From Coniferiporia sulphurascens (Eukaryota; Basidiomycota; Agaricomycetes; Hymenochaetales; Hymenochaetaceae): a DNA stretch of 64,000 bases. The number at the start of each line of letters is the position of its first letter. The stretch's first letter is position 1. The stretch is taken from the NCBI GenBank assembly GCA_002794785.1, contig NBBA01000002.1:1-64000 (forward strand), given 5' to 3'. Shown here piece after piece: positions 43,067-54,730 of this stretch. The notes beneath the pieces are model-generated. The model had not been told where the DNA came from, did not search any database, and saw nothing but the letters and a program-made list of their open reading frames with translations. The translations under genes and the position numbers were made by a program.

Positions 43067-43765
43067 ATTTTCAAGGGGAGCTTAGCGTTTGTTTCGGGGT
43101 TAATACGATACTGTACGATAATGTATACTCACTCACTTTGGTAGTATCGGATCAAGTTCAACTATCAGCCAACAAACTAACTTTATGTAAAACAGGAACA
43201 ATCGCTTCAATTGCGTCGGCAGCTAGGTTCGGTTAGTGACTCTTGCTTTATACTTGCTGATATGTCCTTCAATGCGGTTGCATGCCCTCACATATCTTCT
43301 CCCCAATCATCCCCGTCGTCGCAGGGCCTGTCTCGAATACCATGATGAGTCTGAGGCTACCACTAGCATGGCTGCATGGGCGCGGCCAGCGTCCGGCAAA
43401 TTGCAGTGACATACATTGTGAAGCGAGTGTGTGCCGGTGGGAGTAAGGCATAGCTACTGCCTCTAGTACTGGCATGCGAGCGCCAATATGTATATTCGAA
43501 TAGGCTCCTCCTGACTGCAAAATGAGTATTTTAACAGTAGCTTCACGATAACAGGGTGCTTTTCTGCAACACTACTATAGTTCACCTTGCACCCACAGGA
43601 AGTTTTTCAGCAGTAACTTAGCTGTGTGGAAGCTTGGGATAGCGCTATCGTAAGCAGGGTACCATTTGTAATAAGAGTCATAATAGTACCTTCTCGATGA
43701 AAACAGCCGTGAAGATGTATGGGTATGGAAAGTAGTCGTAGAAAAAGCAATGCACTATAGTAACA
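43067..43765. other. Spacer inside the tandem duplication, no gene seen
   Basis: This is the upstream flank of copy B and 3' flank of copy C. A minus-strand frame at 43269-43520 has no recognisable features. Confidence 0.4.
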
Positions 43766-44150
43766 CTATCGCTGGTATGGAATAATCGGATAATCCTCCA
43801 ACACATGGATCCAAGCCTGAAGGTGAGGAGCAGTCATCCACATCTCCGCTATCTCCTCGTCCGAATATCCATACCTCTTCAACCATTCAACCGCTATCCT
43901 GTCGTCCTTATCCTCGTCAATTTGGAGCGGGACCTGCTTGAACTCGTCTGATGTCTCTGTGACAGAAGGCTCCGCGCGGACGATGACCATCTTCTGCTCA
44001 CCGAATTTCGCGCGAAGATGATTACAGCTTCGTGCATCTCAACATCCGTTATGATGCAGGTACTTTCCTTAAGAATATCTCTCTTGCCAGGGTCCAATTT
44101 CAGAAAGAGCTATCGTGCTTTCCGCTGATTCTTGCGGCGAGGCGATGTCG
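43766..44150 (-). pseudogene. Small unknown protein family, copy C (decayed)
   Basis: The C-terminal core is open on the minus strand from about 43990 to 43766 (MVIVRAEPSVTETSDEFKQV, PLQIDEDKDDRIAVEWLKRY, SDEEIAEMWMTAP, ending DYPIIPYQR). The upstream part appears in other frames (DPGKRDILKESTCIITDVEM, HEAVIIFARNS), with at least one frameshift near 43990-44010. The first exon with VLYKI is no longer recognisable. It is the most decayed of the three copies and lies tandem to copy B. Confidence 0.6.
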
Positions 44151-45737
44151 GTAAGCACGAAGCGTGCGGAGCTAGTAAGTATGACATCAGCACAGTGACT
44201 AATACGTCTCACGCGTAGCTCGCCACGTGCTCACCTCGTGGCTGTGCCCAATTGATATTGGCCCTAACCCTTGACCACACCACTAACCATCGTCCATGGC
44301 GAAGCCACCAACTGTTCTTTTCTGGCTGGAGACCGGGGATTTCAAGGTTGGGTGCACAATCTACCAGTGTGCGGCGATTCCGGCACAGAAGAAGTTGTTG
44401 TTGAATGGTAGTAGCATATATAAATAATTGGAGGGATGTTAGCGGGTACAGAGTCAACTCGGGTGCACTAGAATCGGCCGACGTTTTCACTTCTTCTCGT
44501 CAGTATTCTCATTTTCTATTTTTCGCTCTTGCGTGGGGAATTCTGATTGAGATTTAATAGAGTTCACGCAATCACGTGCTTTGACGTGTCTTTCGATTTA
44601 TCACGGTCATTACGTGTTGAACTTGAGAAGACCTCAAAAGAATTGGATGCCGCGGAAGACGTCGATGATGATTAACTTTCATTGGGAGAACCGGAACATA
44701 TATAAAAAAACCCGCCGATCCAGAAAGGTGCCGTTACTGCCGTAACGCGCCGGCCGAAGGCTCTATCTTTTTTTATTACGTGGCTGTTATCGATACTAGT
44801 CGACTGTCGGACGTTGAGAGGACTCGCCGTCTCCCCATGTGTCTTTTGAGTCGCTCACGAGAGCGTCCGCGAAGTCCGGCCGTCGGAATATCTGCGACCG
44901 GTACGGACACTCTAGCGCTTCGCCGGAGAAAGCGTGTGTATATTGCGGCTCTACCTCAAGCTGCCGGTGCTCCCTACTTGCTCCCTCTGGCCGCTTCTAC
45001 TGTTATTGATTGAACAGTTTAAGATATCGGATGGGCGTCCTTTGTGCTGTAGGTAAGTGGTGGATCATTGACGCAACTTATCATCACCCAACATACTTAC
45101 CTGATCCACTATCGCTCAAGGACTAACACCAAGGTGATCCGCAGCAAGACAATTTTGGATTTACAATACGCGGCAATTCCGTATTCGTAACGTACAATTG
45201 GTTACGAATGGAAACTAAAGCAACTGTTTCGACGAACCTTTAGAATTGGCGGGCCTCGAACTATGTCCGTGGTTACTGACGGACAGCTCGAAAATGACAG
45301 TAGGTCGGAACAAATTTGTTGTCCGTGATTCTGATACTCCTATAAGTGTTCTTCGAACCCGTCTTCTTTCAGATTCCGACCACGCGTGTGAGCGTCCCTC
45401 AGGATCAATTCTTTACTGCTATCAATGTTAGCATTATGATAGCACAGTGCTACTTCCGTTAAATGCGAAGCTAATGCTCCTTGATCAATTGCTATCTACA
45501 CCTATTGGTCAATTTCGGAGCCTTCAGTCTCATCATTCGAAATATATACGACAGGTCTTGAGTAGAACACTAAAACCCATGCTGCACAGAAAATCACGAA
45601 TCCATCAAAGAAGCAGCAGCCCGAAGCACGCCCTTTGTTGCCTGGGAACATCCACGCACACGCGCCAGGGCGTACAAAAGACGCCCGCTCTCTCGGAATT
45701 TGGATAAGCCCATTGCCTTTAATTCCCATTCATCACT
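44151..45737. other. Gene-poor region upstream of the O-methyltransferase
   Basis: An AT-rich TATATAAAAAAA stretch lies near 44700. A Ser/Arg-rich plus-strand frame (44780-45013) and others are without family features. No TATA box close to the 45738 start was identified. Confidence 0.4.
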
Positions 45738-47694
45738 ATGAGTGAAGACCTGAAGTCTCTCCTCGACATTATCGCATCTTCTGTCCACACAATACTCGAC
45801 ACTTGCAAGAAGACCGGTAAAGAGTTTCCGTCCCTGAATCACCCCGCCCAGCCGTCAGAGTTTTCGCCTGATGGAGTTAGGAACGACCCGGCTGTCGTGG
45901 AGTCCATCGGTCTCGTTGTCGCAGCAGCAACTCAGCTAATAGCGACGGTCCAGCCTCCGGCAGTAACTGTGACCAATCTGGCTCTTAGAGTAAGTGAGGA
46001 AAGCTGCTGCCCTTTATCTTTAAACCATAACTTTTTAATACACAGTTCACCGTGACCGCAGCTCTTGGCGTTGCTGAAGCAGCGAATGTGGCGGAAATAA
46101 TCAGGCCTGCTGGGCCGAAAGTTCGTCTTTCCCAGATGTATTCCTTAGTCATCGCATTACTCAAGTTCGACCGTGACATATTAATAGGGCATGCACGTTC
46201 GTGAAATAGCCGCGAAGAGTAATACGGATCCCAGAAAGCTATGTAAGTCGCTCAGATATATCTAAGACACTTCAACCAGACGTTGACCTCTTTAATAGCA
46301 CACTTCCTTCGTTATCTTGCAACAAACCACTGTTTCAATGAAGTCGCTCCGGACGTGTTCTCGCACAACTTGCTTTCTTCGCTGATCGATACAGGGAAGG
46401 AAATCACGGCCGACTTGTAAGGTTCCGAGTAAACACCATCTACAGACAGCTGACGAGCAGTCCAGTGCCCAAACGAAGTATGACAGTCCCCAGGGCATGG
46501 CGGCCCTTATTGGATTCGAGTGACGTATTCAGCGCATATACAGCTCAAGCCACAAAGCTGACTTCTTTTGATGACAGGGCGGACGAAGCCATGAAAGCTG
46601 CTTCTTACTTCCCAGAAGTAGTTACTGATCCCAAGACTGCATTCTCTGAGGAAGTGAATGATGCCGGTATACAAAAAGCCCTCAGGACCGATCTTTCACT
46701 GTGGGATTATTATGATTTGCCTCAGGGGCAGCACCGCCGAAGACGATTTGCGGTCACAATGTCCAGTGGTAACAGCCTTGTGCCTCCGGGTCTCATATTG
46801 TCGAGTGCGCTTTCCGGTTCTAATCTTTGGTACCTTTCCTATTACTAATGAATGCACAGGTTACGACTGGGCGAGTGTACCGAAAGGAGGCGTCATCGTC
46901 GACGTAGGAGGAGGCCTGGGCCACGTTTCTTTAGAAGTCGCGAAAGCTCATCCAGACCTACAAGTAGTAGTCGAAGACCGAGCCCTCGTTCTTGAACAAG
47001 CGAAGCAGGTAATTTATCCGTACATCCTTCAAGAGAAATACGTTTTTAACCGAGTACCACAACAGCATTGGGAGGTTAACTTCCCGCAACACATCCGTGA
47101 CGGAAAGGCCCATTTCATCAGTAAGTGATTCACGTTCCCGCGTTCATCCTTTTTTTAGGGATTGGCACTTACAAACGCTCGGCTTCCGTCTCAGTTGCTG
47201 ATTACTTCGAGCCTCAACCTGTTCTCCCCGGTACTCCGGATATCTTCATGATGAGAATGATAATTCACGACTGGTCCGACAAATACGCCATCAGGCTTCT
47301 CCGCCGACTTCGTGAAGCCGCAGGTCCTTCTACAAAGTTAATCATAATTGATAGTGTTCTGGATTATGCATGTGACGTCCCGAGCGACGCCGCACGGCCG
47401 CCCCGCCCACTTCTTCCAAACATGGGTGGCGCAAACATTATGCCATACGCTGTTGACCTTGTGGTAAGGACAGTCCTCCCTAAGATACTATATGACTTTA
47501 ACTGAACGCGATGTTTCCAGACGTTTGGCATCCTCAACGCTGGGGAGCGCACTATAGGAGGATTCGAAAAGATTCTCGCCGCGTCAGGGTGGCAACTCCA
47601 AGAAATACGTAGGAACCCTGCCGCTAAAAGCTGGTGGCCTAGCATCATCTCCGTACCATCGACTACAGCCGTGACAAACGGGCATACTGAGTAG
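45738..47694 (+). CDS. SAM-dependent O-methyltransferase (family 2, plant/fungal type)
   Basis: This enzyme transfers methyl from S-adenosylmethionine to a hydroxyl group of a small molecule. The start at 45738 gives MSEDLKSLLDIIASSVHTIL. Joined exons give FTVTAALGVAEAANVAEIIRPAG (dimerisation/winged-helix part), MHVREIAAKSNTDPRKL, HFLRYLATNHCFNEVAPDVF, DLSLWDYYDLPQGQHRRRRF, the SAM site VIVDVGGGLGHVSLEVAKAH, FMMRMIIHDWSDKYAIRLL with the catalytic His of the family (H in IIHDW), then GERTIGGFEKILAASGWQL and the C-terminus ending at 47694. One intron has the donor GTTCGTC (about 46110). I see no frame break, though several joins are tight. It lies 13 kb from the halogenases across other genes. 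Methylation of a chlorinated phenol is an inference. Confidence 0.9.
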
Positions 47695-47924
47695 GGATGT
47701 GTACTGTAACGTTTATCTCTACCCGCTATTCTTTCGGAGCAATACCATTGATATTGCTTTTTGCAATCATCTTTTTATTTGTAAACGGGCCTCTGGTATA
47801 AAAACAGAGGCTTTCATAGACTTCGTGCGTCACACACAATAAACAGGATTATTCTCCCATTCTAAGTTTAGGAGGATGCGCCAGGTGCACTGTACCTCGA
47901 GGTGACATGAATAACTAGGAATAT

Positions 47925-50900
47925 TCAAAACTCGTCCTCCCTCGGACAAGTAGATCGGCTTCCGGATGGTCCATAGTTAGCTCTCCATATACAAACGGGT
48001 CGCAGTCTGAAGTCTGACAAAAAGAAGATGCATGTACTGTATATACCGCGCCACGACTCCCTTCCGACATCCGGCTTGTCCAATCGAATCCCGGATCCAG
48101 GAGCTTCTAGATAAATTCCGTCCAGTTCGCAGTTGTCCCTGACGACAATGCTCACACATCGACAACGCCTCCAACGCAACCCAACAGAGTTGCTTCCACT
48201 GCGCCCCCGAGCGCCCCTCCAACCAAGCATCGAGAGTCTCAAGCATCGCCATTGCACGGCCGCCTTTCGCCTTATCAGCCGCTTTCCCAGGCCACATAGC
48301 CGCCTCCTGCACACCTACAAAGTTCACGCGCAGTGTGTGCGGGGTTGCAACCCGTTCCGATTCGCTGGATTTTCGAAGTCCGTCGGAAGAAAGGTGGTCA
48401 TGCAGGCTGATGACAAGGTCAAGCGTCCACGTGTCTTCACCGTAGAAGGAAGCTTCCTTCACGAAGTGTCGTACATGTTCCGCGGGCGGGTCGTCATCGA
48501 GACTCCACGACAAGACGTGTGCATCGAAGGCGATGGCTGGAATCAGGCGTTAGTCAACTATACAACCGCTAGACTGGGACGAGAGGAAAGGTACGAATCG
48601 AGAAATAATGAAATAGATTCGAAGGAACACGGTCCTGGGAATTCGGCAAGGTACGAGCGAATTGCAGGGACAGGCAAAGTAAGGAAGAAAAGAAGGCGGG
48701 AAGACGTACTCGTCCAAATTAGACCGGGATGGTGTAAAACGAGCGTAAGGCTGCGCGTTGCAGCTGCTTCGTCGACGACATCATTGATAGCGTGTACAGT
48801 AAACGCTTTCTCAGAGTCACCATCAGTCGCATAAGCGGAGACGTAAGGTTCAAGGCCAATCTCGTACGGCGACAGAAACTGTAATAGGGCAGCAGACGGT
48901 GTGAAAAGCAACAATTGAATAACCGGCCATCAAGAACAATTAGAGAGTTTATTCTTAAAAAGCAAAGAAAGCGACGTACGGCGGAGAACGGGTACAGCAC
49001 GTCCCAGTCTCCATTATATTCGTGCATGTCAACCTTCACCGGTGTTGTGTTCGTTTTCACATTGGTTGCCGCATCCACGGTCGTGAGTGTCCCGACGAAC
49101 TCGGAGATGTCATGCACAAGCGTATCAAATCCTGGTGCAATATCGGATGTACCCACACCTAGTGAAACCGCGTTCGTCGTGATCTGATAGATAGTCGTGC
49201 ACGAGCGACGGACCAGACGGTGAAACATTTGAATATAATTGAATTAGAGCTGACAGGCTACGCACGTTTTCATTGTACACTACAAATACGCGCTTCGGGT
49301 GCATTACGTCAAATTGGTCGCGACGCGCAAACACAAGAATCATCGCTGCGCTTGTCAAGGTCGTCACGACCAATGTTCTCTTGACAAACGAGGGTCCAAA
49401 GCGTGCGAGGAAAGGCAGGACGAGCGGAAGGGTATACGAAGCAGAAACGACGCAAAGCGTAGCGATGAGATGTTCCGCTGGTGCTTCCTGATATTCAATT
49501 ACGATGATTGATTCCGTTAGTGAGTAAAAAAGAGTAAAAGCGCTCAAATGAAACTCACCGCGCCCATACGTCCTGACTGCGAGAAGCAACGAAGACACGG
49601 AGACGAGACAAATCAGTAAATTCAATTAAATGCGAGGCGGAAGGGGATGTGTCACCCACTAGAGGAACGAAGATATCAGTTATAGTACTGAATAGCTCTG
49701 AGCCGAACAGCAGCGGTGTGGTTTGTCCGAACGCGTACACGCCGAGTGACACTCTCCCGCCCCAGCCTGGAGCGAAACCTCCGACACGGTCGAGCAGAAG
49801 TCCCACCAAGAGTGCACCGCCCGTCATGGCGAAGAGCACTGCGGAACCTACACCAGCCAGCTGTACCAAGCACGCAAGGGCGGCATACGACACAAGCGTG
49901 GATTGTAGAAGCGTACGTTCAGTATCCGCTTCTGCACTGGATCCAGAGGACAGTGGGAACAAAAGCTTCCCAAGGAAGTGGAAGGATGCAAGTGCGCCTA
50001 AAGAAACATATCGGTTTCAGTTAATAAATCATCGGTAAACATTGTAGTCGGAACTGACCAGTGAGCGCAGACGGTCCGTAGAGGAAAAGACAGCTGTACT
50101 CTGACCTGTACCAGCTGAGCGGACGGTCGAGCACATGAATCATGAACAGGGAGACGACATTTGCACTTAGTATAGCACAGACGGACGATGTTCCAAGGAG
50201 TATGATGCCTTTGAGCAGTGGAAATCCCGTAGTCCCAGGCACTCCAGATTTTTGTCCGTGCTGCCCTTCTACAAGTAACGTCTGTTTACCCTTCTGTTTG
50301 ACATCAGAAGCAGAACCGGTAATAGAAGTCGAAGATACGAGCACAACACTCGTGGCGAGCAGAGTAGCATACAGAGCTATCGCAGTTGTAAAACTGTATT
50401 GGACGAAGAATGCACCCAGGAACGAAAAGAATACTGTCGTTGGCTTGACGTGTCCCTCAGAGAGCTTGGGCAAGGGGGATTCCTCACTCGCCAAGAACTT
50501 CAGTAAGGCAAGGGCTGTATCACCCATATGCTGCGCGACGCCAGGCTCTATGTACTGCACGAGATCTTTACGCGTGTGGTAAAAATAGCCATGGCCGACG
50601 ACAGCAATGTCAAGCCCAGAAACGCCCAGATATAGCTCGAACTGTCGGAAGTCGGTGTCACTCATGATAATTCCCGATGAAAAGACGTCATGCGCAACTA
50701 TGGTGCCAAATGGACGCGGCACATGTGCGTACGCCGCGACCATTGCAGCACTTGTTGCTTGGAAGAGGAGAGAGGGCCCGCTAGTGCCTGCTGCTTCAAG
50801 ATTGACGACCGCGCGCACTGTATCTCTAATTGGATGCTGTGTCGAGAATAGGTGCGAGCCATCCTGCAACGATTCTTCCGCATTGTTGAAAAGCAGCACG

Positions 50901-51621
50901 AGCGCGTGGCGGGGTTCCCATCCGCGAGTAGCCACTAGCGTGCGCGCAGCCTCGAGGAGAGCGCCAACCGCGAGCGCATCATCTGCTGCACCAGGAGAGG
51001 GTAACGTCGAGTCAAGATGCGCATTGGCAAGTGCAGCATGTTCCTTTCCCTCGGGCGTCCCGTCGGATATACGAATGACGATGTTCGTAAGGTTTACGTA
51101 GGTTTTGTAGAGACGTTTGCCAAGAATGTCGAAACGATGACTGCCGCTGCCTACTTGGTGCCAGACCTCACATTGCAGCTTCCGCCCGTGCTCTAACCCG
51201 ACCATCTCCTCGCATAGGCCCCGGAGCGCGTCGGCCTGCTTTAGCATCCACGCATCGCCTAGGGCGTGCTCGCGTGTCCCGACGGTGCGGTAACCAATGT
51301 CCTCGGACAGATATCGCGCATGCTCCAGAACAGCGTACTCGGAAACCTGCGGTGTATTCGTTACGTTGTCATAGCTGTGGTATCGTCAGAGGTATTCCAT
51401 AAAGAATGTAGGAACACGCACACATCTATCGTTGGCTGTGGGAGGTCTGGCAACGCGTCAGAGACGCGAAAACACCGAAAACGCTGGCACTCACCATAGT
51501 GCTTCCATGTCGAGAACACAGGAATACCAATCAACAAGGGCGACAAGGCCAGCAAAGAGCGAAAAAATCCCCAACGTCTCGACATCGGGGGAGCGAAGGA
51601 AACTGTGTTTGCATCACTCAT
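47925..51621 (-). CDS. Vacuolar membrane metalloprotease (peptidase M28, PFF1-like)
   Basis: This is a large multi-pass vacuolar protease. The ATG at 51621 gives MSDANTVSFAPPMSRRWGFF, then a first helix LLALSPLLIGIPVFSTWKHY. The lumenal M28 domain follows with metal ligands visible: NAHLDS (His, Asp), PGAADDALAVG (bridging Asp), FNNAEESLQDGS (catalytic and binding Glu), SDTDFRQF (Asp) and GYFYHTRKD (His). A series of transmembrane segments follows (VFFSFLGAFFVQYSFTTAIALY, LLKGIILLGTSSVCAILSANVV and others down to about 49.0 kb). The C-terminal lumenal part includes SFYGEDTWTLDLVISLHDHL. The final exon is uncertain: one frame stops at 47977 and another at 47925, so the 3' end may shift. It is convergent with the O-methyltransferase (230-base gap). 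Family role: vacuolar protein turnover. Confidence 0.9.
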
Positions 51622-52004
51622 AAGCTCCAGGCAGCTGCATTGGGAGAATTCCTCAGAGTGGGTAAGCTTACTATTAGTCAAAGAACCTTTTCACTACGTC
51701 CTAATTTTATTCATGGACTGTTTTCATGAGACTACTTCAGTTCATGTCGAGGGTCGCGCCGACGAGCGTAGTGTTGACCAGTAAGTACAGAATACAGAAT
51801 TGTTAACTCCCCAAAATGCAGTTCCGGCAAAGCAGATGCCGAGTGTCATTTTGCTTTTGTTTACTTCGGAGATTTAATAAGTGCTTTAGGGCCGGGCAGC
51901 CGGTACCATACTTGATCACTCTCGGGTAGTGCGGCATGCCACACTATGACCTGCTACTACTTCCACTCGAACTGAGCCTCTTAGAATCTGGTTCGCTGTA
52001 TATA
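51622..52004. other. Intergenic, no gene seen
   Basis: This is the upstream region of the protease gene, with no other signal noted. Confidence 0.4.
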
Positions 52005-52427
52005 GGAACGTTCAAAGTAAACTCGACACGTCGTGTCGTGTCTGTCGGTTACCTTACAGGGAAATTTGTGTATCGCATAATCATTTGATTTCTAACCGCA
52101 AGTCACAAGCAGTCACGGTGACCAAATTTTGAAATGAGCCTGGTTTCTTTGAATCGCTTATTTAGCCGAAGTAAAATCCCCCTTGTGAATATAAGCGAAG
52201 AATATTCATTGGCTAATCAATAGCTGGGATAATCTCAGACTCGGCTTTGTCAAGTGCCGAACAGCTTGGACGACAAATAAAGTAAGCGAAGCTAGGCGGC
52301 AGCCCCTTTCGGCTACACTTCCTGTAACATTACGGTAGCGGTGTGCTGACAAAAACTGCTACACAAATTTCCTTGTAAGGTAGCCGACAGACATGACACG
52401 ACGTGTCGAGTTTACTTTGAACGTCCC
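52005..52427. mobile_element. 423-base element with about 69-base terminal inverted repeats
   Basis: The left end begins GGAACGTTCAAAGTAAACTC and the right end, inverted, begins GGGACGTTCAAAGTAAACTC. The match continues to about base 69 with a handful of substitutions, through the near-palindromic GACACGTCGTGTC. The interior is AT-rich and non-coding. Flanks are TATATA and TTATAC, so a short TA-rich target duplication is possible but not certain. It is a MITE or foldback-type element with no transposase. No second copy was seen in the window. Confidence 0.8.
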
Positions 52428-52671
52428 TTATACCAAATCGCTATCCTGTATATATTCTTGAAGTCTATCTTTGGGCCCTCTGAGATACCCTTACTCTGGA
52501 TATCTCGCTTCGCTCTTCAAATGGTCTGCGGTACTGGCTGCCTATGTCACGACTGTAGATGAACAAAGCTATATGGGCTGGCCGTCGTTATTGTCGACCT
52601 TCTCTGGCAAAAACATCCCAGGATAAAGAATGCACTGGTAACGGCTATTCACGACCTGGGTGGCATGTTTA

Positions 52672-52924
52672 CAGGTGGATGTAAAAAGTTACGGACCGGC
52701 CAAAAACGGAAGGAGGTTCACACTGAGCATCGAAGACCTTTTTCGCTGCTCATGCAGGGCAAACAACTTGACTTAGTGTAAGAGGACCTTATAATTAGTG
52801 TTAAAATATTTTGGCATGTCTATGTACAAGCTGCAGTTATGTTTTGGCTCATAAAAAATATTTGAATGAGGGTGTCTAATATCCTCCCTTTTTCGGCCGG
52901 TCCGTAACTTTTTACATCCACCTG
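52672..52924 (-). mobile_element. 253-base TA-flanked MITE, copy 2 (reverse orientation)
   Basis: It has the same length as copy 1 at 636-888 and roughly 90% the same sequence when inverted. The left end is CAGGTGGATGTAAAAAGTTA, with the complement at the right, and TA lies on both sides (52670-52671, 52925-52926). The internal landmarks TTTTGGCTCATAAAAAATAT and GCTCATGCAGGGCAAACAAC correspond to those of copy 1 on the opposite strand. Confidence 0.88.
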
Positions 52925-53518
52925 TATGGACTTGACTTATTCGAGTTACTTTACTGTAATGTAGAAGGCGCGTCTTGAAGCATTTACGGTTCGCAGCTGA
53001 TGGTCTTTCTGGAAAGGTATTGAAAGGCTTCGAAGGGCACTTATCGGATAAATACTCTAATTAGGATACTCTCCCTTTTCATGGCGCATAAACTCGGTGC
53101 AGAATCATTAGCTGTCCTAGGCTGGCCACCCTCTAATTTGGGAGCTGTGAGATGGGAGCCCTCCATAAGTAAGGTGTCAGGATTCGTCCTGATCTTTGAC
53201 TTCCATTTCATGGTTTGTGAAGCTGTGGCTCCCCGAAAAGAGATAGACGGAGCCAATATTGGAAGCATGTCCCTTTATGGTTGCGATCCTAAACGGGATG
53301 ATGTCGACAGAGTCGGCACCCTCCAACTTTTTCATCTCCTAGGGATCATAGTTTGGCAAGATGGGGTATGGCTGAACTGGGAAAAATAAGACCGACTGGT
53401 TGTTATGCTTCATGTCTTCCGATTATTTCCTTGCATACAAGTACAGGCGGTCAACCCGAAGTTCGGTTAAGCTAGCCTGCTACTTGTCCTCGTGTGTTCC
53501 ACTACGACTCTTCCAGCG
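52925..53518. other. Intergenic; unsupported 102-codon frame
   Basis: The plus-strand frame 53081-53389 has no domain, signal or splice context that I recognise, and its minus-strand counterpart is also unremarkable. I do not call a gene here. Confidence 0.4.
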
Positions 53519-54730
53519 ATGAACAGTACTGTGGGTCCCCTTTCGCTGGTACTTATACAACAGACACTTTTACTCATGCTAAACTGATTCTCGTGTTTTA
53601 GTACGATTGTCTGTATATTGCTATGGCGTGCGTACACCTCACGCTTTTCATTTGAATGATTTCGTCAGGATTAACCGCCTTTTCCTACACAGATTATCTA
53701 CAGCGTAAGTATTATTCCTCGGCGTAAGGCTAAAAGAAGTCACTCTGACCGAAATGCAGATTGTGGGGCTCTGGCACTGTCCAGCTTTACTTTTATTACG
53801 ACGTTCGTCTATCCGATCGACCCGTTACTTTTCCTTACTTAACCTTTCCATCTTCATCATAGAAATACCGCAAGTCTGACAAACTATGGATGGTGATACT
53901 CCTCCTTTCGACATACGTACTCGATACAACACACCAGGCCCTCATTCTGAAGTCCTTATACATTTATCTTGTGGAGAACCTTGCAAATGGCGTATATCTT
54001 GGACATCTGGACAGGCGCGTGTTTAGTCCCAGCCAACAGTCCTTTTTTTTTTTTTTTTTTTCAAATGTAATAATATTCTGGTTTGTTTATTCAGGTCACT
54101 TATTGACTCAGCAATTCTAGCTGATATTGTCGGTGCCTGTGTGCAATCTATTTTCATCAGACGTATATGGATTCGTATGTGTGTTGTTCTCCTTTCGATC
54201 ATATGGCCCTTACAAATTCATTTTAGTGAGCGGGAATAATATCCGATTAACTGGGTTTCTCTTTTGCCTCGTCGTGGCGCAGCTTACAGCGACTCTTGTA
54301 TACTTCGGAATGATTTACAACTTCACGGAGATAGGGCAGCTCTCCTTCACTCGCAAAGCGGAGCACGCAATGAATATCATCACCGCCGTTGTCGACACTA
54401 CCATCGCTACGACCATGGTCTTCCTCTTGCGTTCGAAGCGCACAGGTTTCAAGGGAACCGACACAATCGTCGACCGTCTTATTTTGTACAGCATCGGAAC
54501 CGGCTTCCTTACGGGACTTCTGTGCCTCGTAGCGGTAGTCACCTCACTTGCGTTTCCCAAAACTTTCATCTGGGTGCTTGTAATGATTATACTACCAAAG
54601 TGTGCGTGCAATTTCCCTCCGGAAAGCAATCCAGGCTTTTCTGACTACCCTTCACCAACCAGTGTACTTCAATTCGATGCTGGCTTCGTTCGTAAATCAC
54701 TTGATTAATGCACGTATTTCCGGGAGCTAA
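53519..54730 (+). CDS. DUF6534-type multi-pass membrane protein
   Basis: This is a second basidiomycete-specific multi-helix membrane protein, of the DUF6534 family. The likely start at 53519 gives MNSTVGPLSL. Small exons lead to GTVQLYFYYD and, after an intron with donor GTTCGTC, KYRKSDKLWMVILLLSTYVLDTTHQALILKSLYIYLV; the W-x-L-D-T-x-H-Q block is the family hallmark. Then come SLIDSAILADIVGACVQSIF, NNIRLTGFLFCLVVAQLTATL, ITAVVDTTIATTMVFLLRSKRTGFKGTD and LYSIGTGFLTGLLCLVAVV. The expected end VYFNSMLASFVNHLINARIS runs to 54730, but the last splice does not give that phase exactly; the alternative frame stops at 54708. A 19-base T run (54043-54061) lies in an intron. Function unknown, receptor-like by topology. 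N-terminal exons are uncertain. Confidence 0.78.

Larger units (their letters stand above)
42229..44170. repeat. Tandem duplication of a roughly 0.95-kb unit
   Basis: Two diverged units lie head-to-tail, starting near 42229 and 43175. Each contains one minus-strand copy of the small gene family and shares non-coding flanks: the shared piece AACTTTATGTAAAACAGGAA (copy 2) corresponds to AACGTTATGTAAAATAGGGA (copy 1), and GATGAAAACAGCCGTGAAGA corresponds to GATGAAAACGGCCGTAAAGG. Similarity is broken by many substitutions and small indels, so the duplication is old. Confidence 0.7.

Noticed and set aside
53081..53389. 102-codon open frame between MITE copy 2 and the DUF6534 gene
   Set aside because: It shows no family resemblance on either strand, and its composition is not clearly protein-like.
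54043..54061. 19-base T run
   Set aside because: It is a simple mononucleotide tract inside an intron of the DUF6534 gene and needs no special explanation.
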